NCBI GenBank assembly: GCA_963580285.1
Contig: OY757013.1
Coordinates: 151,455,900-151,519,899, forward strand
Reading direction: 5' to 3'
DNA: 64,000 nt
Source of the DNA: Lucinisca nassula
Lineage: Eukaryota > Mollusca > Bivalvia > Lucinida > Lucinidae
Positions 43,925-56,657 of this stretch are shown piece after piece. Position numbers and translations under genes: made by a program. Below the pieces are notes generated by a model. The model did not search any database. It worked only from the letters and a program-made list of their open reading frames with translations, and was not told the origin of the DNA. The first letter of the stretch is position 1; every line of letters begins with the position of its first letter.

Positions 43925-43979
43925 ACAATGCAAAACTGCATCCGAAAATGTTGTCTGCTTCTGTCTTCTGGTGGTTTTT
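43925..43979. repeat. TTAA MITE, left half (split by E4)
   Basis: AATGCAAAACTGCATCCGAA and GTTGTCTGCTTCTGTCTTCT match the intact copy at 48170-48225. The right half, CTTGCAAACTTTTCAAACAG, starts at 46346 and contains a GGATCCTGATCAGACTGCTC palindrome. Confidence 0.85.
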
Positions 43980-46345
43980 AGCTCACCGTCACGTAGTGAC
44001 GAGGTGAGCTTTTGGGATCACTTTTTGTCCGTCGTCCGTCGTGCGTCCGTGCGTGCGTGCGTAAACAATTTCTTCAAACGACATCTCCTCCTAAACCACT
44101 GAGCGGATTTTGACCAAACTTCACAGGAATGATCCTTAGGTGGTCCCCTTTCAAAGTTGTTCAAATGGTTCCGGTCCGTTGCACATCTAGGTCACAGGAC
44201 CCAAAAATAGATTTTTTTCACCAAAAACTTAAAAAATCTTCTTCTCTGAAACCACAAGGCCCAGGTCTTTGATATTTGGTATGAAGCTTCATCTAGTGGA
44301 CCCCTACCAAGATTGTTCAAATTATAGTGCTGGGGCACAAAATGCCCCCGCCCCGGGGCCCTTTGGTTTTACATGGGCTTATATATGGAAAGTCTTTAAA
44401 AATCTTCTTCTCTGAAACCACAAGGCCCAGGACTTTGATATTTAGTATGAAGCTTCATCTAATGGACCTCTACCAAGATTGTTCAAATTATAGTGCTGGG
44501 GCCAAAAATACCCCCGCTCCATGGCCCTTTGGTTTTACATAGACTTATATAGGGAAAATCTTTAAAAATTTTCTTCTCTGAAACCACAAGGCCCAGGTCT
44601 TTGATATTTGGTATGAAGCTTCATCTAGTGAACCCCTACCAAGATTGTTCAAATTATAGTGCTGGGGCACAAAATGCCCCCGCCCCAGGGCCCTTTGGTT
44701 TTACATAGGCTTATATATGGAAAATCTTTAAAAATCTTCTTCTCTGAAACCACAAGGCCCAGAACTTTGATATTTAGTATGAAGCTTCATCTAATGGACC
44801 CCTACCAAGATTGTTCAAATTATAGTGCTGGGGCCAAAAATGCCCCCGCTCCGGGGCCCTTTGGTTTTACATAGACTTATATAGGGAAAATCTTTAAAAA
44901 TCTTCTTCTCTGAAACCACATGGCCTAGGTCTTCGATATTTGGTATGAAGCTAGATCTAATGGACCTCTACCAAGATTGTTCAAATTATAGTGCTGGGGC
45001 CAAAAATGCCCCTGCTCCGGGACCCTTTGGTTTTACATAGACTTATATGGGGAAAATCTTTATAAATCTTCTTCTCTGAAACCACAAGACCTAGGTCTTT
45101 GATATTTGGTATGAAGCTTCATCTATAGGACCCCTACCAAGATTGTTCAAATTATAGTGCTGGGGCCAAAAATACCCCCCGCCCCGGGGCATTTTGGTTT
45201 TACATAGGCTTATACAGGGATAATCTTTAAAAATCTTCTTCTCTGAAACCGCAAAGCCCAGGACTTTGATATTTGGTATGAAGCTTCATCTAATGGACCT
45301 TTACCAAGAATGTTCAAATAATAGCCCTGGGGCCAAAACTGCCCCCGCTCTGGGGCCCTTTGGTTTTACATAGACTTATATAGGGAAAATCTTTAAAAAT
45401 CTTCTTCTCTGAAACCACATGGCCTAGTCCTTTGATATTTTGTGTGAAGCTTCATCTAGTGGACCTATATCAAGATTGTTCAAATTATAGCCCTGGGACC
45501 AAAAATGTCCCCGCTCTTGGGCCCTTTGGTTTTACATAGACTTATATAGGGAAAATCTTAAAAAATCTTCTTCTCTGAAACTGCATGGCCAAGGACTTTG
45601 ATATTTGATATGAAACTTCATCTAATGGACCCCTACTAAGATTGTTCAAATTATAGCCCTTTGGCAAAAAATGCCCCCACTGCGAGGCCCTTTGGTTTTA
45701 CATGGACTTATATAGCAAAAATCTTTAAAAATCTTCTTCTCTGAAATCACAAGGCCTAGGTCTTTGATATTTGGTGTGAAATTTCATCTAGTGGACCTCT
45801 ATCAAGATTGTTCAAATTATAGCCCTGGGGCCAAAAATGTCACCGCCCTGAGACCCTTTGGTTTAACATAGTCTTATAAAGGGAAATATTTAAAAATCTT
45901 CTTCTCTGAAACTGCAAGGCCCATGTCTTTGATATTTGGTATGAAGCTTCATCTAGTGGACCTCTACCAAGATTGTTCCAAATTATAGCCCTGGGGCCAC
46001 AAATGTCCCCAGCCTGGGACCCTTTGGTTTTACATAGACTTATATAGCCCAGATGCAAATTTGGTTTTACATAGGCTTATGTATGGAATATCTTTAAAAA
46101 GATCTTCTTCTCTGAAACCGCAAGGCCCAGTTCCTTGATATTTGGTGTGTAGCTTCATCTCGACGACCTTTGCCAAGATTGTTCATATTATAGCCTTTAT
46201 TGATGTTTGGTATGAAGCTTCACCTTTAAGACCTCCCTCAGCATTATGCACATTAAAGCCCTGGGGCCAATAATGACCCTCCCTGGGGCCAACTTGTTAC
46301 ACTATGGATTAGGTGAGCAATCCAGGGCCATCATGGCCCTCTTGT
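43980..46345 (+). mobile_element. HINE E4 in intron 5
   Basis: The head AGCTCACCGTCACGTAGTGA has a CACGTAGTG hairpin, then GTCCGTCGTCCGTCGTGCG. The tail TAGGTGAGCAATCC, hairpin AGGGCCATCATGGCCCT and CTTGT end at 46345. The split MITE around it fixes both boundaries. Confidence 0.9.
44226..46200 (+). repeat. about 167-bp tandem array of E4, some 12 units
   Basis: TCTTCTTCTCTGAAACCACA recurs at 44236, 44404, 44570, 44737, 44904 and so on. Each unit has TTGATATTTGGTATGAAGCT, ACCAAGATTGTTCAAATTAT and TTTGGTTTTACATAGGC. The same monomer forms E5. Confidence 0.95.
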
Positions 46346-46480
46346 CTTGCAAACTTTTCAAACAGAATTTTGCATACAAGCAATCAGTGTGGACCCTGAT
46401 CAACAGTGTGGATCCTGATCAGACTGCTCTGATCTGGATCCACGCTGTTTGCAAAAAATGACTTTTAAAGTTACAATGCA

Positions 46481-48160
46481 AATTCACAAGTTGATCAAAC
46501 TCTCTGACAATTTCCTATGGTTCTTTCTATCTTTATGGAATGGTGCATTATCTCTTTATTAGTAAACATTATATTATATACTGAGAGGCAATAAAAAGTA
46601 TACAGTATTTGATTTGGAATACCGGATCTTGCATTGCTGTCTGTAATAAAACATGCCTATGCCCGTTTTTCCCAAACGTCTAAGTTTGTAAAACTCCAAA
46701 TTCTTTTCCGGTCGCAGTCATCCATGATGGAGTTATTGCCCTTCATTGATAATCAATATTTCCTACAAAATCTAATGTTGTACATGCCATTCAAATCTAT
46801 GCACACCGCAAAAGTGATGCATGAATGTTCATCGATAAAACGCCATCATTACCTTGCCATTAAAACCAAACAAACAGCTTAAAACTCAATTGGAATTTCT
46901 GCGTGTTCCGGATTACCTCCCTTACAATTAAAATCATAGTGAATTAAATGAGTCTTTTTCTCAAATCGTGTAAGAGATATTCATTTGAAATTTTCGCATA
47001 ACTTTTGTTTTCCTAGGCATTTTTATGCTCACTCCATAGTGATCCCTCTAAAATTGCTCAAAGAAAAGTTAATTGCCAATAAAAATGCCAAAGAAACATA
47101 AAGCATTTAATCAAAGGAAGAACGTAAAAGGCGAAAATGACTTTTCCTTGAACAAAAAATGATGCAATTTACCTTGTGTATAATTTAAATATGGGATATA
47201 TTCTTACCAATCAGTTCCCCTTCTTTGAATCTGTTGCACGAAAAATCATTTATTGAATCACACTTATCCGAAACACATGTTTAAAGGGAAACCACTCAAG
47301 ACAAAAATTGGATTAGACCCCATGTCCATTTCAAGTGACGCAATTTCATTATCCTTTAATCAATTTTAACGGGAAATGCTGCAAATTATGTGAAAGTGGT
47401 TGTTCTTATTTATGGTGCCACATATGGATCAATAGAGGGAGTCATTGGGTCGTAAATCAGCGTTGAGTAACCTGTATACTTACTTTTGCCTCTCAGTATA
47501 TATGTGTAAAATTTTCAGCAAAATATAGTTAACTTTGTAAGTAGTGTGTTGGGAAACCAGTCTCCTATTCCTGTGTTATTTCTGTCCATCCCGGGCTTAA
47601 ACTTTCCATTCTCGACATGTCCTGTTCATAAATATTGTGCTTAACTTGTCCTGCTCATAAACAGTGTACTCAACTTGGCCTAACCACAAATATTATGCTC
47701 TACATATATATTAAACACCATTGATTTCTTGTCCTGCTCATAAATATTAAAATGCCAGCATTATTTTACTATTTATGAGCAGGACAGATATCCTTTTCTG
47801 CTGATTGAATGATCAATAAAGTCTTTTACAGTGAAATTCTGTAATTTAGGCCTGCTATTTTAAATTTTAAATTTTAATATATGTGTGTTTTCTACACCCA
47901 GTGTCCTCTGTTGAGAGACCACTTTTTGGACTGTTCAAAAGTAATCTTTAAGAACACTTTTGAACAGTCCCAACGGTTGTCTTAATATAGAAATATTGAC
48001 AAAATGTCAGGCAGTGAGCAGTAAATATTAATTTGAGCTGCACATAAAAACAAAAACTTTTATAACCTTGTGCTCCATTATCCCAGTGTCACTCCTAGCC
48101 ATGTTTCCACAGAATTTCTTGCATACCTGAGAATAATTCTTTCCTCAAACTAAAACCCTG
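46481..48160. other. intron 5, stretch without gene
   Basis: Low-copy-looking AT-rich sequence. Palindromes lie at 47738-47795 (CCTGCTCATAAATATTAAAA mirrored) and 47930-47985 (GGACTGTTCAAAAGTAATCT mirrored). The latter relates to 54630-54710. Confidence 0.5.
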
Positions 48161-48164
48161 AAGT

Positions 48165-48394
48165 TGCCATGGAAAACTGTATCCGAAAATGTTATCTGCT
48201 TTTGTCTTCTCCTGCGTATTCTTGCAAACTTTTCAAACAGAATTGTGCATAAGGCAAACAGTGTGGACCCTGATCAGACTGCTCCTTCAGGAGCAGTCTG
48301 ATCTGGGTATACACTTTGCAATAAATGACTTTTAATGTTACCAGCAGACATCGAAGCAGACATCAATTGTCGTGATTAGCATCTTATGGGTTAA
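48165..48394. mobile_element. TTAA MITE, unsplit relative of 43925
   Basis: TTGCCATGGAAAACTGTATC ... TAGCATCTTATGGGTTAA with core GTGTGGACCCTGATCAGACT mirrored. It supplies the empty-site comparison for E4. Confidence 0.8.
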
Positions 48395-48704
48395 GATGCT
48401 GTATGTATCTGATCAGGGTCTACACTGTTTGCTTACAAGATTTTCCGTAAAAAAATGAATAGAATAAAAAAAAAGACCCAACACCCTTTAAATGACATAT
48501 ACTAACAGTGGAAGGGACCACCAGTATACAGTGGGTTAAAGAAACCACCGGAACTTTTTTTATTTCATTATTAATTTTAACTAAATAGAAATGTATACAT
48601 GCAGTATCATATGATTATTCTGAGTGAAATGGGAACAGTGTCAAACCAGTGTAATTTCAAATCTTAAAGCATGAAGGAAAGGAAAATTCTTGGGCAAATA
48701 TTTA

Positions 48705-48735
<31 letters not shown>

Positions 48736-49811
48736 TGTTACTTTTCAGAGAATATAAGGCTTGACATTTCAAGTCAATTATCTGGCCACATGTATTGTCA
48801 AGATATGTTTTTTTTGCGTGTCAAGAGAAAAAGCTGAAGGGTTGTCATATATAATCTTGTCAAAATTATTTTACAAGCCAGGCCTCCCTTATATATCATA
48901 CCTGTGATACCTCCCTCATCAAGTGGGAGACTCCCTCATTTTGATGCTCATATTCGCCCAATTTATGCTAAATTTTAGTAAAATTTCGGAGTCTCATTTG
49001 AACTGAGAATTTCCCTATATGTTCTTTACATCTACCTCATCACAATGGCAAATCTTACTCATACAGTTCAAAAAATTATCACAGGTATGATATATAAAAA
49101 AAAAAAAACAGTTGTGCTCACCATAACTTTACATGAAATTCTTAGTGTTCACAGATATTAAAATGCAAATAAATAAAGTAATAATCCTGCTCAGATCAAC
49201 AGAGTGTTTTTCCGCGCTTATCAATTTTAAAATGCCAACAGTTGTTAGGCTCAGGTAACTTGAGTTTTAAAATCTTGGTCCAGCCTAGACTTTAACCCTT
49301 ATCTTGCTGAATATTCAATTTAGCCACATCCATTTCTGACTTTGAACCAATCAGATTACTTGATGTAATTTATTCCAACAAATTCATAAATTGAATGTCA
49401 AATGAGAGTATGCAAGAAAACGAAGTTTATCTAGTGAGAAATACTGTATTTACCCTAAGTATTTGGACACCTCGTATACTTACCATTCTTTTTCTAAAAT
49501 TTTAACAAAGATGTGGTGTCTTAAAATAGCAGGACAAGTTGCAAACAGTGTCGACCCTGATGAGATGCCGCATTCTGCGGCATCTCATCAGAGTCGACAC
49601 TGTTTGCTAAAGCATGTCTGTCCAAATATACATGGTAAATATGGTATCTGTTTGTTGGTCATGAGGATTGTCATGTGACCACCAAAGCTTATTCTTGTGA
49701 CAGATAGCTGAAACAAACACATGTAAATAGAGTTTATAATATTGTCCATTGTGTAAGCAATGTTACAAAACTTGCCTCTAAATATAGAAATACCAACAAA
49801 CCTTGATTTTT
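48395..49811. other. intron 5, stretch without gene
   Basis: T-run of 25 at 48712-48736. AGGTATGATATATAAA at 49083 inverts TTATATATCATACCTGTG at 48889, bounding a possible 200-bp fold-back. A decayed TTAA MITE arm lies at 49293-49400. A perfect palindrome lies at 49541-49610 (TGAGATGCCGCATTCTGCGG). Confidence 0.5.
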
Positions 49812-50615
49812 ATGCCCCCGCCATTCGAAGAATGGTGGAAAGGGCATATAGCGTTGCCCCTGTCCGTCCGTGCGTCCGAAACTTAAACGCAGTCAATAAC
49901 TTCCTTATTTCTTGATGGATTTTAAAATTACTCGGCAGAAATGTTAACCATCATGAGACAAAGTGTCACGTGCAAAACCCAGGTCCGTACCTCCAAGGTC
50001 AAGGTCATACTTAGAGGTCAAAGGTCAAAAAAAGGGTTCGAAACTTAAACGCAGTCAATAACTTTCTTATTTCTGGATGGATTTTGAAATTACTTTGGAG
50101 AAATGTTAACCATCATGAGTCGATGTGTCACGTGCAAAACCCAGGTCTGTACCTCCAAGGTCAAGGTCATACTTGGAGGTCAAAGGTCAAAAAAAGGGAC
50201 CGAAACTTAAACACAGTCAATAACTTTCTTATTTCTGGATGGATTTTGAGATTACTTTGTAGAAATGTTAACCATCATGAGTCGATGTGTCACATGCAAA
50301 ATCCAGGTCCGTACCTCCAAGGTCAAGGTCATACTTGGAGGTCAAAGGTCAAAAAAAGGGTCCGAAACTTAAACGCAGCCAATACCTTACTTATTTTTGG
50401 ATGGATTTTGAAATTATTTTGAAGAAATGTTAACCATCATGAGACAATGTGTCACGTGCAAACCCAGATCCGTACCTCCAAGGTCATACTTAGAGGTCAA
50501 ATGGCATAAAAAGGGTCCAAAACTTAAACACTGTCAATAACTTTCTATGGATGAATACGAACATAGACATATTTTCGGGCGGGGGCATCCGTGTCCTATG
50601 GACGCATAGTCTGTT
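49812..50615 (+). mobile_element. HINE E9 with ATGCCCCCGCC ends
   Basis: The head ATGCCCCCGCCATTCGAAGA is followed by GTCCGTCCGTGCGTCCG. The tail GGGCGGGGGCATCC, hairpin GTCCTATGGAC and AGTCTGTT end at about 50615. The array has about four units near 178 bp with CTTAAACGCAGTCAATAACT, ACCATCATGAG and AGGTCAAAGGTCA. Confidence 0.85.
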
Positions 50616-50918
50616 CACCCCTGCCCATCGGGGCTTGGAGAAATAGATGGGCTGCATGGTGCTTCCACGCACCTGAAACTGATCACACATAAGTACTGGG
50701 AAACCACTAAGAAGGACTAAGCTTGCCCAGGCAAAGTGCTGTGAGTCAGACTGTCCAATGCATATAAGCCTTTTGGTTTCGTTGGGTGGCAGGGCTTGAG
50801 ATGTCATTTCATCTCATTGTCAGGTAAAAACTCCACAAAATTGGAAGCATCGTCTCCAAAATGACCTAAAAAGTGTTGACAGGAATGTTAAACCTTAATT
50901 CAAACAAATAAACAAACA
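50616..50918 (+). mobile_element. SINE family 2 abutting E9
   Basis: CCCTGCCCATCGGGGCTTGG to AATTCAAACAAATAAACAAAC. The whole E9 + SINE block is flanked by an 80-base direct repeat (49729-49811 and 50928-51006). Confidence 0.88.
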
Positions 50919-51086
50919 ATTAGAGTTTGTAATATTGTCCATTGTATAAGTAATGTTACAAAACTTGCCTCTAAATATAGAAATACCCACAAACCTTGAT
51001 TTTTCCAGTCTCAACTAAGCAGAGAATGATATAAGTCTAAATGCCAGCAGTTGTTGGCATTGAAGGATTTATAAGGACAAAAACTC

Positions 51087-51385
51087 AACGACCCTGTCCA
51101 TTGGGGCATGAAGGAATAGATGGGCTGCATGATGCTTCCACGCAGAGCTGAAACCGACCGGACATGAGTACTAGTAAACCGCTTACAGGATCTAAGCCTG
51201 CCCAGGCAAAGTGGTGCGAGTCGGACCGTCCGCGCTTATAAACCCTATTGGTTTCATTGGGCGACAGGGCTTGAGATGTCATTTCATCTCAATGCTGGGT
51301 AAAAGTCCCACAAAATTGGAAGCAACGTCTCCAAAATGACCTACACTGTGTTGACGGGGATGTTAAACCTCTAATTAAACAAACA
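51087..51385 (+). mobile_element. SINE family 2, full-length
   Basis: GACCCTGTCCATTGGGGCAT, ATGGGCTGCATGATGCTTCC, AAAATTGGAAGCAACGTCTC and TAATTAAACAAACAA. Confidence 0.88.
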
Positions 51386-51553
51386 ATAATTCATGCTCAA
51401 GTGAGTTGGTAATTCAAAATTGCTGGTTATCCAATTATTTTTGTTCTTCTTCTTGTCCAAAATTTTTTTCCCTCCTGTCACTAAATATAGTCACTATTTA
51501 ATCCTAATAGTCACTCCTGTTGGTTTAATATCACTTAATGTATTTTACATTAT

Positions 51554-53132
51554 TAGCTCACCTGTCACGTAGTGACAAGGTGAGCTTTTGTGATCACTTT
51601 TCGTCCATCGTCCGTCGTCAGTGCGTGCATGTGTGCGTGCGTAAACTTTTTCTTCAAATGACATCTCCTCCTAAACCATTGATTGGATTTTAACCAAACT
51701 TCAGAGGAATGATCCTTAGGTGGTCCCCTTTCAAAGTTGTTCAAATGGTTCCGGTCCATTGTACATCTAGGTCACAGGAGCTAAAAATAGATTTTTTAAA
51801 CGAAAACTTTAAAAATCTTCTTCTCAGAAACCGCAAGGCCCAGTACTTGGATATTTGGTATGAAGCTTCATCTAGTGGACCTCTACCAAGATTGTTCAAA
51901 TTATAGCCCTGGGGGCAAAAATGCCCCCGCCCCGGGGGCCTTTGGTTTTACTTAGGCTTATATAGGGAAAATCATTAAAAAAATCTTCTTCTCCGAAACC
52001 ACAAGGCCCAGGTCTTTAATATTTGGTGTGAAGCTTTACCTGGTGGACCTCTACTAGGATTGTTCAAATTATAGCCTTGGGGCCAAAAATGCCCCTGCCC
52101 CGGGGGCCTTTGGTTTTACATAGGCTTATACAGGGAAAATCTTTAAAAATCTTCTTCTCTGAAACCCCAAGGCCCAGATCTTTGATATTTGGTGTGAAGT
52201 TTCATCTAGTGGACCTCTACCAAGATTGTTCAAATTATAGCCCTGGGGGCAAAAATGCCCCCGCCTGCAGGCCTTTGGTTTTACATAGGCCTATATAGGG
52301 AAAGTCATTAAAAAATCTTCTTCTCTGAAACCACAAGGCCCATGTCTTTAGTATTTGGTGTGAAGCTTTACATGGTGGACCTCTACTAAGATTGTTCAAA
52401 TTATAGCCTTCGGGCCAAAAATGCCCCCGCCCCGGGGGCCTTTGGTTTTACATAGGCTTATACAGGGAAAATCTTCTTCTCTGAAACCCCAAGGCCCAGA
52501 TCTTTGATATTTGGTGTGAAGCTTCATCTAGTGGACCTCTTTCAAGATTGTACAAATTATAGCCCTGGGGCCGAAAATGCCCCCACCCTGGGACCCTTTT
52601 GGTTTTTCATAGGCTTATATAGGGAAAACCTTTAAAAATCTTCTTCTCTGAAACCACATGGCCCAGGTCTTTGATATTTGGTATGAAGCTTCACCTAGTG
52701 GACCTCTACCAAGATTGTTCAAATTATATTCCTGGGGCCAAAAATGCCCCCGCCCAGGGGGCCTTTGGTTTTACCTAAACTTATGTAGCGGAAATCTTTA
52801 AAACTTTTTTTCTCTGAAACCGCAAGGCCCAGATCTTTGATATTTGGTGTGAAGCTTCATCTAGTGGACCTCTTTCAAGATTGTTCAAATTATAGCCCTG
52901 GGGCCAAAATGTCCCCACCCCGGGACCCTTTGATTTTTCATAGGCTTATATAGGAAAACCGTTAAAAATCATCTTGTCTGAAACCAGAAGGTCCAGGTCT
53001 TTGAAATTTGGTATGAAGCTTCATCTAGTGGACCATTACCAAGTTTGTTCAAATTATAGCCCTTGGGCCTAGAATGTACTGGAGACACTAATTCTCAGGT
53101 GAGCAATTCAGGGCCCTCTGGGCCCTCTTGTT
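51554..53132 (+). mobile_element. HINE E5 in intron 5
   Basis: Head TAGCTCACCTGTCACGTAGT and GTCCATCGTCCGTCGTC. Tail CAGGTGAGCAATTC, hairpin AGGGCCCTCTGGGCCCT and CTTGTT. About eight units of the E4-type monomer (51810-53080). Confidence 0.92.
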
Positions 53133-55521
53133 TTAAAGTCACTTTTATCCTTTACTCTGACTCATATCAAGGTGAATGGATACACCTTGTATTTATTAGT
53201 GTAATCCATTTTATAGAGGAACCCCCAAAACACTGCAGGGCCTTCACTGTTTGCAAAATATGTTTTGGCCATTTTCTAAATTTATGCTAAAAGTTTTGGG
53301 TCATATTCTAAATAAAGTTATAAAAAGTAACTCAGTCTTACCCTCCTAAATTTAGATATGGACTCCTGCTAACCCCCTTAAAATGCCATGAAAAACTGCA
53401 TCTGAAAATGTCGTCTGCTCATGTCGTCTGCTGAATCTTCTTGCAAACTTTTAATAAATAATTTTGTATATAGACAAACAGTGTGTACCCAGATCAGACT
53501 GCTCTTAGAAGAGTAGTCTGATCTGGGTCCACGCTGTTTGCAAAAAATGACTTTAAAGCAGACGACAAAAACAGACAACATTTTCCTATGCAGTTTTTCA
53601 TGGCATCTTAAAGATTAATTCATTTCTTCTGGGTTTGATATGAGACAGAGCATGATATTGCTCTCAGAAGGTCTGTGCAAATAGGGAAGATTCAGATCGG
53701 CTGCGGTCTTCTATTGATGCTCTTTGGATAGGTAAGACACTATAGATGTATGCAAATGGAGAATACAGATAATGCTCTTTATACCAACATTTCATATAAT
53801 GACAAAACTTGTTACAACATCAAATTTCATTGGAACAAATCCTTATCTCCTTAAATCCTTATTATGGAAGGGGTTATTAAGGATATTCAAGAATATAGAT
53901 TTATTATTCCCAAAAACAAACGTCGTGGATATTTGTTAGAATCGATTCTAACAAATGTCCACAACATTTGTTTCTTGGTGAAGCGATTCTAATAAATGTC
54001 CACAACATTGTTTCTTGGAGGAGTGCCTTGGAATAACAGATATAATAATATGTCCTAAAGGGCCTTTGTAACATATTATATACCACTTCTTATTAGGATT
54101 CTTTATAGCAGCAAATTCTTTATGATGGCAAGGTCTAAGGGAACAGAGCGATACTGTCATGAAAACGAGGGTCTTCTGTATTCTGATCAGACTGCATGGA
54201 TACGCAGGCTGACCTGAGTCTTCGTTGGTCACACAAGCCAACTTGTAGGTTTTGTTAAAATCCAGCTTATATACTTAGAATTTGTTCTCTATGGAAGGTA
54301 AAGCTTATATACTTAGAATTTGTTCTCTATGGAAGGGAAAGCTTATATACTTAGAATTTGTTCACTATGGAAGGTAAAATGCTCATTTACAGGTTTTATG
54401 TTCTATATGCTTAACAGGATGAGAATAGATTGGTATGATAATCAGGTTCTTCATATCACTGCATATCATATTTAAATATATTTTACATACCCTGGTATGT
54501 ATATTCAGCTTGAGATGGACGTATGGATGAAGCGGCAAGAGAAGTAATGCTTTCTGAGAATGATTTGCCTCCCTTTTCACAGAAGCTTGGTTTTTCCTAA
54601 AGGCTAATACAGTAAACTTCCTACATTAAGACCATCTTTGGGACTGTTCAAAAGTGGTCTTTAAGACCAAAGACCACTTTTGAACAGTCCCAAAGGTGGT
54701 CCCTAGCAAGAGGGTACTTGGTATAGAAACACACAAAGAAATGAAAGCTAAAACCTTTTTAATTATGTTTTAATAAGACAAACTTGTCTTATTTTTTGCA
54801 GTTCTTAATAATGGAATACACTGTTTTTGCTCCCAGAGGGTCTCCCATTGCCAAGGGGATGTTCTCCCATTGGAAGGGGAGGCTGAATCCATGTTCGAGT
54901 GTTCTCTTGGAGGTTCATATATAAAGTTGAACTTCAATGACTTGGACACCATTTGGGGTCATGCAATATTTTTCTAGACAGCGGTAATTTTAGCCACTGA
55001 GGGTAAAAGCACAATGGGATGAAAAAGGGATATCTTTTCTGTTCTTGCAAAACAAAGGTATGTTGTGGTGTTCATTAGAATTGCCTCAATGAGGCAATTC
55101 TATGTGGTATTCATTAGAATTACCTCAATGAGGCAATTCTAATGAGTATGCACAGCATACCTTTTCAGGATAAAATAAGAAAAATCTCCCTAAATTATGC
55201 AAGTACATATACTTAAATATTTGTTATATGGGGATATGGGAAGAATTCCCAAGGGACTTAAGAACAGTTTTGAATCAGCCTTGATAAATGGGAAATTGGT
55301 GTTTGTGTCATTGAAGTTCCGCAGTACCTGTCCATCTTTTACTGCCATACTGAAAGATTCTGAGAATGAGCTTTTCCAGTGTTGAGGCTGGTGACAGCTA
55401 TAGATTGAGGCCCCTTTCTTCAGACATTTTATTATGTTCAGTATCTAGTATTTTTGCTAAAGAAAATGTGAGTTACTTTTGCAGTGCAAAAGCTGGTCAC
55501 TTTTCTTTTCTTTTTTTTTTT
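53133..55521. other. intron 5, stretch without gene
   Basis: Contains a TTAA MITE (53375-53615; core 53474-53545), tandem M3-like cores (53925-54010), a 38-bp repeat in three copies (54264-54377), a palindrome (54630-54710), a tandem pair of M3 cores (55060-55165), and part of the CCAGTTGTTC-family hairpin (55440-55505) into which E6 inserted. Confidence 0.6.
54264..54377 (+). repeat. 38-bp minisatellite, three copies
   Basis: GCTTATATACTTAGAATTTG followed by TTCTCTATGGAAGG starts at 54264, 54303 and 54341. Confidence 0.95.
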
Positions 55522-55632
55522 TAGCTCACCTGTCACGTAGTGACAAGGTGAGCTTTTGTGATCACATTTTGTCCGTCGTCCGTGCGTGCGTGCGTGCATC
55601 CGTGCGTCTGTAAACAATTTGTTGTCCGCACG

Positions 55633-56655
55633 ATAGCATCTTCATTTATGATTTGATTTTAACCAGACTTGCACACAACTTGTACCCCCATGAGATCTAG
55701 GTTCCTTTCTTGAACCAGCCATATTCCATCATGTGTTACTGAGTTATGGCCCCTGAAAGGGCAAAAATTGCCTATTTTGGTCTTGTTCGCAGGATAGCAT
55801 CTTCATTTATGATTTGATTTTAACCAGATTTGCACACAACTTGTACCACCATGAGATCTGGGTTCCTTTCTTGAACCAGCCATATCCCATCATGTGCTAC
55901 AGAGTTATGGCCCCTGAAAGGGCATAAATTGCCTATTTTGGTCTTGTCCGCACGATAGCATCTTCATTTATGATTTGATTTTAACCAGACTTGCACACAA
56001 CTTGAACCCCCATGAGATCTAGGTTCCTTTCTTGAACCAGCCATATCCCATCATGTGTTACTGAGTTACGGCCCTTGAAAGGGCAAAAATTGCCTATTTT
56101 GGTCTTTTCCGCACGATAGCATCTTCATTTATGATTTGATTTTAACCAGACTTGCACACAACTTGTACCCCCATGAGATCTGGGTTCCTTTCTTGAATCA
56201 GCCATATCCCATCATGTGCTTCGGAGTTACGGCCCCTGAAAGGGCAAAAATTGCCTATTTTGGTCTTGTTCGCAGGATAGCATCTTCATTAATGATTGGA
56301 TTTTAACCAGACTTGCACACAACTTGTACCACCATGGGATCTGGGTTCCTTTCTTGAATCAGCCATATCCCATCATGTGCTTTGGAGTTACAGCCCCTGA
56401 AAGGGCAAAAATTGCCTATTTTGGTCTTGTCCGCACAATAGCATCTTCATTTATGATTTGATTTTAACCAGACTTGCACACAACTTGTACCACCATGGGA
56501 TCTGGGTTCCTTTCTTGAACCAGCCATACCCCATTATGTGTTACGGAGTTACGGCCCCTGAAAGGGCAAAAATTGTCTATTTTGGTCTTGTCTGCATGAT
56601 AGCTGTTTCATTTATGATTTGATTTTAACTTAACTTGCACACATTTTGTACCACC
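55633..56655 (+). repeat. 160-bp tandem array, six units
   Basis: GATAGCATCTTCATTTATGA recurs near 55632, 55791, 55953, 56115, 56275 and 56436, with CACACAACTTGTACC and CCCCTGAAAGGGCAAAAATTG. Confidence 0.95.
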
Positions 56656-56657
56656 AC

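Larger units (their letters stand above)
38406..43930. other. intron 5, left part: MITE field
   Basis: Contents: an M3 core (38552-38622), a 39255-39495 MITE of the E10-target family, a full M3 MITE (39662-40013), a decayed TTAAGGG MITE (40230-40445), AATCGATTA-rich repeats (40500-40570 and 40790-40880) around a palindrome (40678-40742), an M3 MITE with a SINE (41089-41640), a truncated SINE 2 (41640-41790), three TTAA MITEs (41917-42786), and a SINE 2 (43056-43241, minus). No exon was found. Confidence 0.6.
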
